This document shows, one piece after another, positions 1 to 11,438 of a stretch of DNA of 64,000 bases. The position numbers and the translations under genes are program-made. The stretch comes from Acanthococcus lagerstroemiae (lineage: Eukaryota > Arthropoda > Insecta > Hemiptera > Eriococcidae), in the NCBI GenBank assembly GCA_031841125.1, contig CM063112.1, forward strand, positions 24,330,603-24,394,602. The letters are read 5' to 3'. A model generated the notes under the pieces. It had not been told where the DNA came from, searched no databases, and saw only the letters and a program-made list of their open reading frames with translations. Every line of letters starts with the position of its first letter. Position 1 is the stretch's first letter.

Positions 1-1302
1 TATTTTTATAGCGGTCGTAGAAGTTTTACTTTTCAGAACGCTTTTATTTATCCAGAAACTCTCCTATCTGTCTGCTATTCTTACTCTCAGCGCATGCCCC
101 CCCCCCTTCTTTCATGGTCACCGTTTGAACCAGGTATTTATATTCCTCTACCGTTTCGAGTTTCTCCCCATCTAGACAACAGTTCCTTCCCTCTCTGTCA
201 TTACTTCTGTTTCAGTGAAGTTGTTCGTGAGGCCAACTCTCCTGCTTTCTCTATTGAGATCTTTCTCCATTTGACCTAGTTCCTCTATACTATTACTCAT
301 CAGAACGATGTCATCAACAAAGTGTAGGTTACTCAGCCGCAGACCCCCTATCCTGATTCCCTTTTCCTCCCAGTCCCATTTTCTGAAAATTTTCAAAAGT
401 ACTGCAGTGCAGAGATTTGGTGACAATGGGTCGCCCTGTTTAACCCCTTTTCAAATTTGGAATCTTCCCCCCTTTTTATCTAATTTTTCTATATACCACT
501 GCCCTACACACCAGCTTTCGCGCAACGTTTTTACATCCATATTTACCCCTTGGTTTTTTCATGCCCTCCAGACCGACTTGTGACTGATAGAGTCGAAAGC
601 TATGTTAAAATCGATACACATCAGGTATAGTGGGACATTGTATTCCCTTCCCTTCGCCAAAATTTGGTTCACCGTGAATATATATGGTCCACGGTTGAGT
701 ACTTCTTCCTGAAACCGGCTTGTTTCCTTGGCTGATGAGAGTCTAGAATAGGGTAGATTCTATTTTTCAAAGCTTTTCCAAATACTTTACTGATGTTTGA
801 ACTTACACTAATAGGCTTCTAATCATTCAAGTCCTTTCTGGATCCCTTCTTGATCAAAAGAATTATTTCGGTTTCTTTCCATTGAGCGGGTAAAAATACC
901 GTTCTACGAAATTGGGTAAATAGTTGTGCTAAAACAGTAGTTATTGTTCAAGCAATTATCTTCAGAGTGGCGTTTTCAATCTCATCAGGTTCAGTTACCT
1001 TACTAGTTTTTAATGAACACAGAATTTTTTGAATTTCCCCTGACAAGAATGTAGAGATGTAGACGTCTCATCCTCCTCTTCACAACTTGTTTCCTGAGCT
1101 TCCTCCGTAATTCCTTGATTGCCCACGTTGGGCTCGGAGAACATATACGCCTGTAAAAATCTGTTGCTTCCGTTATGACGTCACCTCTATTGTGTACATA
1201 TTCTCTTTGCGTCTCGAGTACACTACTGGTAGTAAGTGCTGCAAGGTACTTACGACTACTTCTCAGTTTCGCAATTGCACGAGTTATGATGTCACCAAAC
1301 AA
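1..1302 (-). pseudogene. RTE-like non-LTR retrotransposon, reverse transcriptase fragment
   Basis: Read on the minus strand, this is the middle of a non-LTR reverse transcriptase. In order toward the window start: a FYRRICSP-like segment (about 1150), LPAQWKETEIILLIKKG (about 890-840), MCIDFNIAFDS (about 625-580), GVKQGDPLSP (about 450-422) and LHFVDDIVLMSN (about 345-300). FVDD is the catalytic YXDD-type box with Phe first, common in the RTE/BovB group. RTE proteins copy their RNA at a nicked target by target-primed reverse transcription. Several stops and frame changes occur, for example after MCIDFN and near ILND, so it is dead. The 3' end lies beyond the left window edge. The clade call rests on motif style; the RT identity itself is firm. 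Confidence 0.8.
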
Positions 1303-2291
1303 TGAACACTCACCTGAAACAAATACAATACCATAAGACTAGAACACTGAAAGTAGCTTTAGTTTCACAAAGGTAAGTACATGAGTTTTGGGCCTCGACG
1401 CGGATATTCGAGGACGCCAACAAGGGAAATTACTCCTTCCATGGCGAAATTATTCGACTAGAAATGCTTGAAAACTAGTGGTACACTGAGAAAATATAAT
1501 AAATTCAAACAATTCGTCGACAGGCAATTAGTAATTAGCTCACTACCATGGAAAAGGGAACAAGACCTTCGCCTCTTCGATATCAAACGCAAATGGCGAG
1601 AGATCTGCTGGAAATCAAGTCAATTTTATCAACATCCAGTTAGATGAAGAGACAAATAGTGACAAAGTACTATAGTTCAACACAGGTGTACTGTACTGGA
1701 TCACCATTTTGATTCCCAAGTTAGTCCGAGCATTCTCGAACGCACTCTCATCCGTTCGCGAATGGGTGATCAATGATGTTAGGACTATAGTGAGTTAGTC
1801 GAACTGAAAGTCAGTCACATAGGTCGCGGGACATGACAGGTAGATAACAAGCAGCTCTGTTGCTCGAAGAGGGTCGGCTCTCGGCTGGTTCTCTGTACAA
1901 TTGGACGCTAATAAGCAAAAAGCGACATTTGTTGACAAAATGAGTTATTAGCATCTTTGGAAAGAGCGTAAAAAGTAGAATTTTTAAAAAATTGGGTTTC
2001 CCAATACAAAAATGCGCATTCACGTTGAAAAAAGGGTATCAGTACACTCTACGTCATATAATTTCTATGGGACTCTTGAACTCTGAATCACGCGTTTTCG
2101 AAAAACAGAATTTTATAGTTCTTCAAGTCGTTTAATTTAGGGGGTGTGGTATTTCCGAAAATGTTAATATTATTTTTCCTGCGCTACAGACAAAGGGCGA
2201 ATTTCCATTGAAATGAAGTTTATAATTTGAATACGCATAGCCATCACGAAAGCAATCAAGACACGTTAACGAGCAGGCCGTTTCAAACAGC
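1303..2291. other. No recognised feature
   Basis: AT-rich sequence with only short ORFs. I see no motif, TIR or coding signal that I can support. Confidence 0.4.
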
Positions 2292-2296
2292 TACAA

Positions 2297-2690
2297 CAAG
2301 GTGTCTACAAGAATGGAAAAATATAAATTCCTGACTTTTTCCAAACTTTTTCTTTCTCTTCCTACCTTTACAGTATAGACAGTATATATTTATGTTTATA
2401 CTACTAGATGCTATGGTTAAAATGAACTGAAATTTTAAGTTGATTTTTGGGTGAAAGCATTAGGAAGGTGTTCACAGATATACATAAAAACAAACAAAGC
2501 GATGAACTAAGTTATGAATTATATTTCTTCAAGTATTTCATTCTGTAAAACTTTACCAAGGAGATGAAAAATTCCAAACTTCTTAAAAATATTGTTCAAT
2601 TTCCTGACTATTTCCAAACTTCTTGACCTACTTTTCGAATTCCTGACTTTTTCCAAACTTTCCAAATTTTCCAAACCTGTAGACACCTTG
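2297..2690. mobile_element. Non-autonomous hAT-like element, copy 1 (394 bp)
   Basis: It starts CAAGGTGTCTACAAG and ends CCTGTAGACACCTTG, giving about 13-bp terminal inverted repeats. TACAA directly flanks both ends (2292-2296 and 2691-2695), a perfect 5-bp target duplication. The interior is AT-rich, with repeated TTCCTGACTTTTTCCAAAC phrases. It has no transposase ORF. The CA(A/G)GG terminus is hAT-like, but most hAT elements make 8-bp duplications, so a 5-bp subgroup is inferred. Confidence 0.87.
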
Positions 2691-2821
2691 TACAAGAATG
2701 TTTCATCCCTCGAAACCTCAAACAGAATATCAAACTACCATAATAAGAAAAACGACGCAATAAAAAAGAAAGATGAAAAGAAAGAAAAAGAAGAAACATC
2801 ATTTTCAGGCGCATCCAGCAC

Positions 2822-3209
2822 CAAGGTATCTGCAAGAATGGAAAAATATAAATTCCTGACTTTTTCCAAACTTTTTTTTTCTCTTCTTTGAACCTTTACA
2901 GCATAGACAGAATATGTATATTTATGTTTATACTACTAGACGCTACGGTTAAAATGAACTGAAATTTGAAGTTGATTTTTGGGTGAAAGCAGTAGGAAGG
3001 TGTTCACAGATAGTAGAATACGACTCTAGGGAGAGCTGAAGTAAAATTAAACGACGAAAAAAATTTTCCATGAGTTCATTCTTTGTTTTTTTCCAAACTT
3101 CTTAAAAATATTCTTGAATTTCCTGACTATTTACAAACTTCCTGGCCTATTTTTCAAATTCCTGACTTTTTCCAAACTTTCCAAATTTTCCAAACCTGTA
3201 GACACCTTG
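2822..3209. mobile_element. Non-autonomous hAT-like element, copy 2 (388 bp)
   Basis: A second copy of the element at 2297-2690, in the same orientation and alike over most of its length. The left end has decayed to CAAGGTATCTGCAAG; the right end is intact (TGTAGACACCTTG). AGCAC flanks both sides (2817-2821 and 3210-3214), a different perfect 5-bp duplication. The two copies are therefore independent insertions and not a tandem duplication. The 131 bp between the copies holds a Lys-rich frame of no clear origin. Confidence 0.87.
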
Positions 3210-3214
3210 AGCAC

Positions 3215-3542
3215 TCATCTCAGCAGACTCGAGAATTAAGCTGAAAGAGTTTAAATACTGTGATCGGTTTTTGAAACGTGTTAGCGTACCTCAAACAAGG
3301 CTGGAAGGGTCTCAAACAAACCTGTCAGGTTCTCAAAACGGGTCTTTCATACTTTTCTTTTTTTCTCTCTCTTCTGTATGAATAATACATAAATTACTAT
3401 TTTTAATAAGTACTAAAAAAAATTATAATTTTCAAAACTATGAGTGGCCCTCCTCCAAGAGATCATGTTGGGTTTTTGGGTAAAATAATGCCAAAAACAG
3501 ATTTGGGAGACTGAGAATTCGACTCTTTTACAACGAATGTTA
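3215..3542. other. No recognised feature
   Basis: AT-rich spacer, with CAAACaAGGCTGG- and CAAACaAACCTGTC-type phrases near 3290-3340. Nothing supportable as a gene. Confidence 0.35.
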
Positions 3543-3755
3543 ATTTTTGAGGAGTGGGGTTTAAAAATACGGATTAACAAAAATGAAGGACTTTTTTTTT
3601 CTAATTTCAACAATTTTTGAGGAGTGGGGTTTAATAATACGGATTAACAAAAATGAAGGACTTTCATAAATATTTTTTTTAAATTTCAACACTTCTCAGA
3701 TCTTTTCGGATCAACTTCCGAAATTCAAGACTTTTTAGCACCTGTAGACACCCTG
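3543..3755. repeat. Right end of a CAGGGTGTC-type element with a 70-bp internal duplication
   Basis: The sequence ends CCTGTAGACACCCTG at 3755, matching the right termini of the 2.3-3.2 kb elements. Inside, a 70-bp unit beginning ATTTTTGAGGAGTGGGG is repeated in tandem (3543-3612 and from 3613). The same interior, beginning ACAACGAATGTTAATTTTTG, recurs near 41,271. I cannot find a left end with a matching duplication. Confidence 0.6.
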
Positions 3756-4263
3756 TCTCCCCATCCCCCTAGAGCCCCTATGAACCCATATATACCAAGC
3801 TTCAAAGTTTTGGCGCTTTAAATCTTTTTACAGCCCACGTGCCTCATACCCTCGAGTACCTACACTGTCACGCGGCATCATCTCGCAAGATACCCAGCAG
3901 TAGCCTCTCGAATCATCGGACTCGGCAACGATTGATATTTCGGGAACGACGGGGCAGATTTTGCTGCAAATAAATAAAAATTCTATTCCTCGTGACCCTT
4001 TATCATCTGTTTTTCACTTCATTTCGATTCCTATTGACGCTAAAAAAAACACGCCACTCTTCGAGAACAAGACACTGGAGAATGGCTCAATTCCGACCCC
4101 ATTTAGCTCCCACCAACTACATACTCAACTGCCATTACTTACATCCGGGAACACAACGCGATTTTTCGAATGTAGATATTACATTACATCTATGTGTGAG
4201 ATGGCGCTGTATGCGCCGAGTGCTCAGACTTTGTAGTCCATTGCACTATTCCTCAAGTTGCTG
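3756..4263. other. No recognised feature
   Basis: Overlapping ORFs at 3961-4267 have no recognisable domain. No repeat boundary is seen. Confidence 0.35.
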
Positions 4264-4515
4264 TTAAGGATCAGCTCAGAAGCCTCACTTTTACAGCCAG
4301 AGTGAGAACTTCACTGAGCTCTATCCCTTTGACTTCACTGGGTGCTGGATACTCTAGTCCCAGTGCTTTGCGTCTTGTCGCTGCTACTGCTGAGCATTGA
4401 CATATGATATGGATCAAGGTTTCTTCCTCTTCTCCACAGTACCGACAGGAGCCGCTTTTCACCACTCCTATTTCATACCGCAAGCCTTGTATGGCCTCAT
4501 GACCAATTAGTACTT
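4264..4515 (-). pseudogene. C-terminal scrap of a non-LTR retrotransposon protein
   Basis: The minus frame reads LIGHEAIQGLRYEIG, then CRYCGEEEETLIHIICQC, then a Leu/Pro-rich tail. This C-x2-C-x8-H-x4-C pattern, preceded by a GH.....Y segment, is the usual C-terminal cysteine motif after the RT in Jockey/R1/LOA-type elements. It is thought to bind nucleic acid. The upstream RT is missing, and the sequence loses similarity at about 4515. It resembles the C-terminal motif of the better preserved element at 60.5-63.3 kb, but they are different families. Confidence 0.65.
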
Positions 4516-6309
4516 GATATTTCGACGATTCATATTTTTATAATCCGTTACTACCACTGATAATTCTGATTGCAAAATTTTTCGACCGATTATTCAAATT
4601 ATCAATTTTCCCACCACTAGAGTGGCCGATATTTCCGATCATCGAAATTTCCTCGGGTCCCCCTCATCTCAGTAAGTCGGTTCTAGTGAAACTACGAATT
4701 CATCTTTTTTCCTTTGAAAACTGTATCACGAAGTTACGGAGATTGTCACCCAGCTGAGAAGACCGTGAATCGGAAAGATTTATAAAATATATTTATTTTC
4801 ATTCTCTACACCAGTGAATGTTAGAGCAAACAGGTACAGCAACACAAATAATTCAGACTGGCATCTCAACTGCTATCTTGAGGATATACAGTGGACCCGA
4901 ATACTCCGAAGAGGGACGGTTAGAAGTGAAAACTATTCAATTCTGGCATATTACGAATTATCCCGCCAGAACTGCTTCCTACTCGTAGATCCACCACTGA
5001 CAGAAACTCGCAGCCAGATTTCAGCAACTTTACCCCTTGCAGACCCGATCCTCCGGCACAGTCATCCACTGGGGCCCCAATAGCAACGCTGAACGATTAC
5101 AAAAGCTCGATTTTGTCCACGCACGTCGAAACGAATTTCAACCCCATCATTTCGAGCAGCCACTCGGGGCTTCTTGGGCACCAGCGATCTCATTACACCA
5201 CAGTTTTGGACAATACACAAGAGAATCGAGAAGTTCGGCGGCAGAATGTTAATAATTGAATTCGCATTAAAACTTATATTATTGGAACCGAGCTGCTGGT
5301 CGAGTTAACGCGGTGACCTCCCTCCGGCTGGAAATTTCCCGCGCACATTTTGCTGCTGCCGCGCCGTGTGACTGCCGACGGTCTCCGTCAACTTATTGCG
5401 AAGATAAATCGCGACGCCGCGGCTGCGATCAACTTTCTACCCTTCGCCCCGACTTGTCGCACTCGAGCGATGATGTCACGAAAAAGTTTTCCACCATTTT
5501 GAAACACGGTTTCCGCGAGGAGCCGGTAAGACTAACCAAATAATTCCAGCATATGCTCGAACGAACTGCTGCTATACGACCGCACGATTTATGGTCACGT
5601 TTTCCGCTACACGGCCAAGGCGGAAAAAATTATAAATATTCGATATCACGAACTGTCATACACCGAGATAAGCGTCGAGGCTGAACAAGTCGAACAGTCT
5701 GCACAGAGACAGCAGCAGTTATCAGCAGTAAGGTCTGCGAGAACGGAAGAGCTGATTAATAGGTTCTCTTCTTCAGAACCAGACAGTCGAAGGTAAATGT
5801 GAGTTGTGACTCGGACGTACGTAAATGCTGGAAACTGAAAAAAATTGCTCTGCCAGCGCATACTGCCGATTCGAGAGAATAGAAGAAGAATCTTGTCTAA
5901 AAGCTGTGTTAGGACTCGGAAGAGACCTTCCAGTGTAAGGCTTATCAACGCTCGCTTCGCTCGTGGCGGTCTCAGAACGTCAAGGGGACGTGGAGACCAG
6001 GAGATTCCCGATAGACAATTATTGGTCATCGAAATCATATTCTTCCGTTTTTGCGCTCTAGTCCTTTTCAAAATATCCATTCTTGGGATAGCTTAGTGTC
6101 CAAACATTGTCGAAGAGTTGGCGGCGTTGCAGAGGTCCGATAACTACGGCCGGTCCCCAGTTACATAGCCTGAAGTGGGAGTATCGCTCACAATTTTTCG
6201 GGAGTTATAAGTCGGACTGCCGATTTCATGTAAAATAGTATACTACACACCAAGAGTCAAAAGTGAGTGTTTCATGTAAACACACTTTTGGCACTTGTTG
6301 TGAAAGATA
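4516..6309. other. Unassigned stretch with short ORFs
   Basis: Contains ORFs at 4814-5083 (+), 5313-5543 (+) and 5646-6080 (-). All are without a recognisable domain. The part at 5300-5560 is GC-richer than its surroundings and could be old exonic or viral sequence, but nothing decides it. Confidence 0.3.
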
Positions 6310-6864
6310 TTTTTTATACTACTTGATCAGAAGGGGCAATGTTTTTCGCGGACATGTTCTGTATTTTTTTAAAATCTATTTATTTAAATTATAGACAGGT
6401 GATTTTTTTGTGCGTAATTAATTATTCAAAAATTTAATTTTCTCAGTTAATTACTACAAAGTACAGTATCACAGTCTTGTCTTCAGTTTGTTCACGTGCA
6501 CAAACAGCATACACAGGTAGTGGCTAGCAAAAAAGAAACAACGGTTAACAGCAAACGGTAACAGCTGTACTACGTTGTGAATATTTCAATGCGTTCTCAA
6601 GTTGCTATTACGTAATTCGCTCCGGAGCAGAGAGGCTAGAGACAATCGCTGCATTTCAGTCAAATGTTTCAATGGACGCGGGTTTGATTACCCGATATGA
6701 AATTACTGGCCAGAAATTTTTTCACATAAAAACGCTTTACATTGAGGGACGTTTACTTTACATGCAGGTTTCGTTAGCACTTAATGCATGAATGATAGGC
6801 GCTTCTTGTTGTCTGTAAAACACCAATGTAAACATTGCCTTTCTGATCAAGTAGAATAAAAACA
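6310..6864. mobile_element. TA-flanked MITE with ~33-bp inverted termini (555 bp)
   Basis: The left end reads TTTTTTATACTACTTGATCAG and continues AAGGGGCAATGTTT. The right end is its near reverse complement, starting TGTTTTTATTCTACTTGATC when read inward. TA flanks both ends (6308-6309 and 6865-6866), as in the Tc1/mariner superfamily. No transposase is present. The exact outer boundary could shift by a few bases because the flanks are AT-rich. Confidence 0.75.
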
Positions 6865-6894
6865 TATTTTTAGCATTTTATATGCTTAATGGAT

Positions 6895-8160
6895 TCCCAA
6901 GGAACGTATTGTAATTCGAGGATCCAAACAGAGAAGGAAGTATGAATAGCATGAAACATATGCTCCTGTAGCCAAAATTGGAGTAATTTGTATGGTACTT
7001 GCAGTAGCAAACAAACTAAAACTAAGAATTCATCAATTAGATGTAAAAACAGCATTCCTCATTGGGGAATTAGATGAGGATGTGTTTATGCTAATACCAG
7101 AGGGTTTTCCAGAGGAGGAAGGAAGAAAGAAGCATTATGCAATCCATCTTCAGAAAGCTCTCTATGGACTTCGAATAAGCCCAAAGAAGTGGTATGAGCT
7201 TTTCAACAGGGTGATGGATGGCTTAAACCTTAAGGGCGATCCCGCAGAGCCATGGTTGCATTATAGGAAGAAAGGTAGTAAATTTGTCTTACTGGCCCTG
7301 TATGTTGACGATATGTTATTTACAGGTACAAGTGAAATTAAGATCTCTGAAATTAGAACAGAACTAGAAAAGAATTTTCAATTATCCTCCCTGGGAGAAC
7401 CACAGAAATTTATAGGCATGATGATTGAACGGAATATGAAAAAGCAAACTATGTGTGGAATCTCTGGTAAAGAAATATAAGTTTGGGAAGGAGCGCAAAG
7501 CAGCAACCCCAATGCTGTTAACAGAAACCATATTAGCAAAGGAAGGACAAAATGGAGTGGAAGTAGAAAATGAAGGATATGAAAAATATCATTTTCGAGA
7601 AATAAGAAAATTATTGTACCCCTCAACAATGACCAGGATTAACCTATCCTATGCGGTGAATGTATACTTGCAAGAAATCAAACTAACCCAGGACCAAAGG
7701 AATGGCTTAGAGTGAGGAGAGCGTTGAATTATTTGAAAGAAAATCCAGGATTAGGTCCAGTCTATAAAGGGAAAGGAAATGGAGTTGAAAGTTTTGTAGA
7801 TGCAAGCTATGCATCAGATGCAGTTAATAGGAAATCCACATCAGGGTTCCTAGTTAAGATCTTTGGGGACACTGTAATGTGGCAAAGTAAGAAGCAGGGG
7901 TGTGTTTCTACATCATCTGCAGACGCTGAATACGTTGCTCTTGCAATAGCTTGTAAGGAAGCAATGTCTCTTCAGGGAATCTACAGCAGGGCAGAAATTT
8001 AAAATGATGAAATACCGCTGGTAAAACTTATTATCTACGAGGATAATACAGCCGCATTAAATGCAGCTAGGTCTACAGAATCTGATAAGTTGAGGCTGTA
8101 TAGATATTTGCTACCACTATACAAAGCGGTTGGTAGAAAAGAAAAGAATTGAAATATTAA
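6895..8160 (+). pseudogene. Ty1/copia pol remnant: RT and RNase H
   Basis: The translated pieces are in copia order. Near 6945 is ETYAPVAKIG. Next come LRIHQLDVKTAFLIGELDED (7021-7080), IHLQKALYGLRISPKKWYE (about 7145-7200), LYVDDMLFTG (7300-7327, the catalytic YVDD), FVDASYASDAVNRKSTSGF (about 7795-7850), TSSADAEYVALA (about 7910-7945) and YEDNTAALNAA (8034-8068). RT and RNase H would make the element's cDNA. Frames change around 7465 and 7710 and stops intervene, so it is dead. gag, protease and integrase are missing. At about 8160 it is cut by unrelated sequence. A putative 3' LTR lies further downstream at 8850. Confidence 0.87.
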
Positions 8161-8849
8161 GTGGGTGAGCACCCCGTGTGGGGACGGATAGCAGAATATT
8201 CCCACGGTAACCCTGTCTGTCGTAGAAGGCGACTAAAAGGGAACCTCAAGGGCTTGCAGCTGGCAAGTACGGGCGTGGCGCACCCGAGGACCTTACGCTA
8301 GTGTCTTAACTTCTGTCAGTCCCTATAGTTAAGCACGTCCCGCGCTCGGAATCTGTGCGCTAGGCGGGGAACCCGACGTTGGATGCGAAAGAAATACCTG
8401 ACGACGTAAAGTCAGAATGGTCGTGTGGCATAGACGGCAAAGCTGCTCCCTTCTCAAAATCGGGTATGTAGCAGTGAGGGCCGTCACCAGCGTCGGGTGA
8501 CCCGTGTACGACAGACGATGAGTTGCCTACCCCCTTCTTTCCGTAGTCTGCATCTCAGTACAGCTACGGGCCCAATCCCAAGGTTGGTGTTACCTATGAC
8601 GAAGGGATGCATGGCTGTTGAGCTAAAACAGTCGCGAATAGGAACCTGAGGGATACCGGCTGACCTCCCTCAGTAAGTAAGCTTGCCGTGGTACTCGGAG
8701 CTCTGCCACGGTTGACGATATATTTCTCCGGTACTCGTGGGAACCATATGGAAGGAACACAATCTCTTTTTTTTTAAGTAAGGAAAGCGGACCTGCTGGG
8801 GCTGGCGAAAGCCGGACCCGCCGTAGGTCGACGGAAACCTTGAAAGGAG
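8161..8849. repeat. GC-richer repeat-like insert carrying a GTCGTAGAAGGCGACTAAAAGGG motif
   Basis: It begins with a strong small hairpin (CACCCC GTGT GGGG, about 8169). The box CTGTCGTAGAAGGCGACTAAA follows at about 8215. I recall very similar boxes in untranslated parts of arthropod retroelements but cannot name the family. There is no ORF. It interrupts the copia remnant on its left. A purine run GAAAGGAG (8842-8849) ends it and could be a polypurine tract for the LTR that follows. Confidence 0.45.
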
Positions 8850-9004
8850 TGTTAGAAGAAATAAGTTTACACTGCCAACCATCCGACTAGATGGCAACAC
8901 TGAGTCAGGCGAACACGTTGGTGTCGCAGTAGTTTTTAGTTGCTTTTGTACAACGTTTGTTGTTTGGATTGGAATGTCCTTTTATCAGGGTGTCTAACAA
9001 ATTT

Positions 9005-9060
9005 TGGAAAGCGAAATGCAGGAGTTTTGCAGGAGATTTTGCAGGAGGTTTTTCAGCAGT
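9005..9060. repeat. Left subterminal GCAGGAG repeats
   Basis: The phrase ATGCAGGAGTTTTGCAGGAG, with further GCAGGAG copies, sits just inside the left TIR. Clustered subterminal motifs are typical hAT transposase binding sites; that role is inferred. Confidence 0.6.
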
Positions 9061-9354
9061 TCAAACAACTAGAAACACCCCCCCCCCCAAAAAAAAAAAA
9101 TCTGTATTAAAATGGTTTCAAAATTGAAAAGGACTAAAAAAATGATACTTTTTAAATTTTGAGAATAAAATTAATAAAGTACAAATGAAAATAATTTTGC
9201 AGACTTCCTCAAAAGTTTATCGTACAATGCTTTAAGAAAAGCGCGACATTCATCAAGAAATTTCATTTTCTTCAACGGGGAAAATTTGGATACAATTGTT
9301 TTGGCTCCAAATCCGACGTTAACCTTCTCTGGTGGTAAAAGGTTCTTTTTAGTA

Positions 9355-10103
9355 CAGTAAAAGTCGCTTATTATAATGTCTGATAGTGGCATAAGTCGCT
9401 TAATGTCATAAAAATGAGCAAGTCCCGTCCTCCCGTATACAAATACATTGTAAATCTGCCGGTTATTGGAATGGGCAAGTCGCTTATTGTAATGAAGTAC
9501 GACTATAATTTTCATGAAAAAACATGAGTTACTTGGCACTTTTTCTTTCACATGTTATCATTTCTTTGCTTCTCGCTGGTCAGTCTGTGTCTTGTTACAA
9601 AACTGTGAGCAACCGTGTAACTATGTCGACTAAATCTACAAGCAATAAATGTCGTCGTGATCTTAGTGTCGCCGAGAAAGCTGAAATTTTACGCGAATAT
9701 GATGCATTGCCTAAAACAGTGACGCAGAGTGAAGCGGCCATCAAGCTCCGTATTTCACAACCCTTTTTGTCGAAGTTGCTGAAGAAACGAGATAGCATCC
9801 AGGAAGCAATTGCCAAAAATGAAAACAGCAGCCGAAAAAGAAAAAGAACAGGAAAAGATGGTGATGTCGAAGAGGCTTTGTTACAGTAGTAAAATCATGT
9901 TCGTGAAGCTGATGGGCGGGTTAATGGTCCTTTAATGCGCGAAAAAGCCGAGGAGTTAGCAAAAAAAATGGGAAAATCAGATATAAGAATTTTTGACATC
10001 ATAAAATCATGTTCAGAATTTTTCCTGTCGTTTTGTGGAATACGCCGCTTTATGTCATAAAATCCTCTTTGCCCAACGTCATTATAATAAGCGACTTTTA
10101 CTG
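9355..10103 (+). mobile_element. pogo/Tigger-type element nested in the hAT-like element (749 bp)
   Basis: Termini CAGTAAAAGTCGCTTATTAT (continuing AATG) and the exact reverse complement give 24-bp perfect TIRs. TA flanks both sides (9353-9354 and 10104-10105). CAGT ends and a TA duplication are typical of pogo/Tigger. Both sides of the insertion are hAT-like transposase sequence, so this insertion is younger than the hAT-like element. It carries only the N-terminal part of a transposase. Confidence 0.9.
9623..9889 (+). pseudogene. Tigger transposase N-terminal DNA-binding domain fragment
   Basis: The start at 9623 gives MSTKSTSNKCRRDLS, then VAEKAEILREYD, then SEAAIKLRISQPFLSKLLKK. This is a CENP-B/pogo-type helix-turn-helix (residues about 12-62) that would bind the Tigger TIRs. 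After the stop at 9889 the relation continues in another frame: NGPLMREKAEELAKKMGKSD (about 9,915-9,975) is the second, CENP-B-like HTH region. No DDE catalytic domain follows before the right TIR, so it is an internal-deletion derivative. An upstream in-frame ATG at 9524 would add an unrelated hydrophobic stretch. Confidence 0.8.
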
Positions 10104-11317
10104 TATCTTCAAAACTATATGTGACTTTGGAGAGAAATCTGGTACCGATGTTTCGAAGAACAGTTCTAAGATCTTCATAAAGAAAGGGTATCAATTGGCT
10201 CATCGCTCTGGTATTATATCAAAAAATGGTACAAGTCATCACACACTGAAGACATAAAATGTAATTTTGCTTCCAAAAACTCCTTTTTCAAAGCTTCAGT
10301 CACATAAGTGTAATTGTGTGTTTTAGGAGGTTTATTTTTGACGCCCTCAACATACTTCTTGACATGAGGTAGTATATTCAATGCTCTCTGTAATACCTTT
10401 CCATTTTCCAGCCATCGAACAGAGAAACATTTTAATGTAAATAACGAAGATTTGGAATAATATTTAAAATCCGCACGTCTAGTAGGGAAGTCTTTGAAGA
10501 GGTAATACAGACTTCGTAACAACCGATGAATATTCCAGTTGCTGCTATCGTGAGCAGTTTTATACTCGTTATGGACGATATGCAAGGTACAGGTACCCAA
10601 ATTCAACATTTTTGTTCATACCATTCTCTTCCATGTATTTCAACAGATCTGAATGTAATAATTTCAAATTAACGTGGGGGCCATCCATCGCCACTTGCAA
10701 AACGTTAGATAAATTCAACTTCAAATCTTTTAATGCATTCGTAATTGCTTTGAACAGTCCATCAGAAGTACATCGTTCTGGGAAAATGGAAGCTAAATAA
10801 CGAGTTGATACCTCCTGTTTACTAGAATCCCAATAATGTACGATCATATCCATTTGGGCGCTTTGGCAAACTTTATTGAGATAGTGTCTGCGTTTTGAAC
10901 TTCGTCTAGTAAGATCTGTCTGAAGTAAGGCCCAAGACCATATGTAATACAGTAGGCAATCTTATCTTTTTTTAAACTCATTTGCTAAAAAGTGCGTCAA
11001 TTTTTCCACTTACGTTAGATACAGAATTGACATAGACGCAATATTTGCACCAGTACCAGTCAACGTATCAGCACTCCTACAAACGATACACGCGTTAGGC
11101 AGCGCAACATACCTGCCACCTAGTTCAAAAACATGTTAATGCTAGCGCTAGTAATGGCACATTGCGGATTGATCAGTTTATGCAAACAACTGGTGGTGCA
11201 AACAACCATTTTTTTCATGAGAAAAGAAAAATTTTAATTCACTTTTTTTTCATTTCTCTGTGAAAATTGCAAGTTTGTAATACATATTTCATGGTGCAGT
11301 AAAGTACGATTATTGCA

Positions 11318-11438
11318 GGAGGTTTGAGTGAAATGCAGGAGGTTTGCAGGAGATTTTGTGAAATGCAGGAGCATTTGAGCAAATGCAGGAGTTTTGCAGG
11401 AGATGCAGGAGATGCAGGAGATGCAGGAGATGCAGGAG
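11318..11438. repeat. Right subterminal GCAGGAG array
   Basis: About ten GCAGGAG motifs, ending in a short tandem run of 9-bp AGATGCAGG units (11,400-11,435), just inside the right TIR of the hAT-like element. Confidence 0.75.

Larger units (their letters stand above)
9171..11000 (-). pseudogene. hAT-like transposase, broken and interrupted
   Basis: Coding pieces on the minus strand, in order: GLGPYFRQILLDEV (about 10,950), MDMIVHYWDSS (from 10,853), QVAMDGPHVNLKLLHSDLL (about 10,690), LGTCTLHIVHNEYKTA (about 10,590), FSVRWLENGKVLQRAL (about 10,420), VPFL/IPFLYEDLRTVL (about 10,170), then FGAKTIVSKFSPLKKMKF (about 9,270). I recall this order from a widespread family of animal transposon proteins with an RNase H-like core (MDGP near the second Asp). 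A transposase would cut and paste the element by its TIRs. A frameshift lies near 10,595, other breaks occur, and the Tigger insertion splits the C-terminal third. The exact hAT subgroup is inferred. Confidence 0.75.

Noticed and set aside
2297..3209. A ~530-bp tandem duplication
   Set aside because: Each unit has its own exact 5-bp target duplication, so these are two insertions.
9524..9622. A signal peptide on the Tigger fragment
   Set aside because: The hydrophobic upstream extension precedes the conserved N terminus; the ATG at 9,623 fits the family better.
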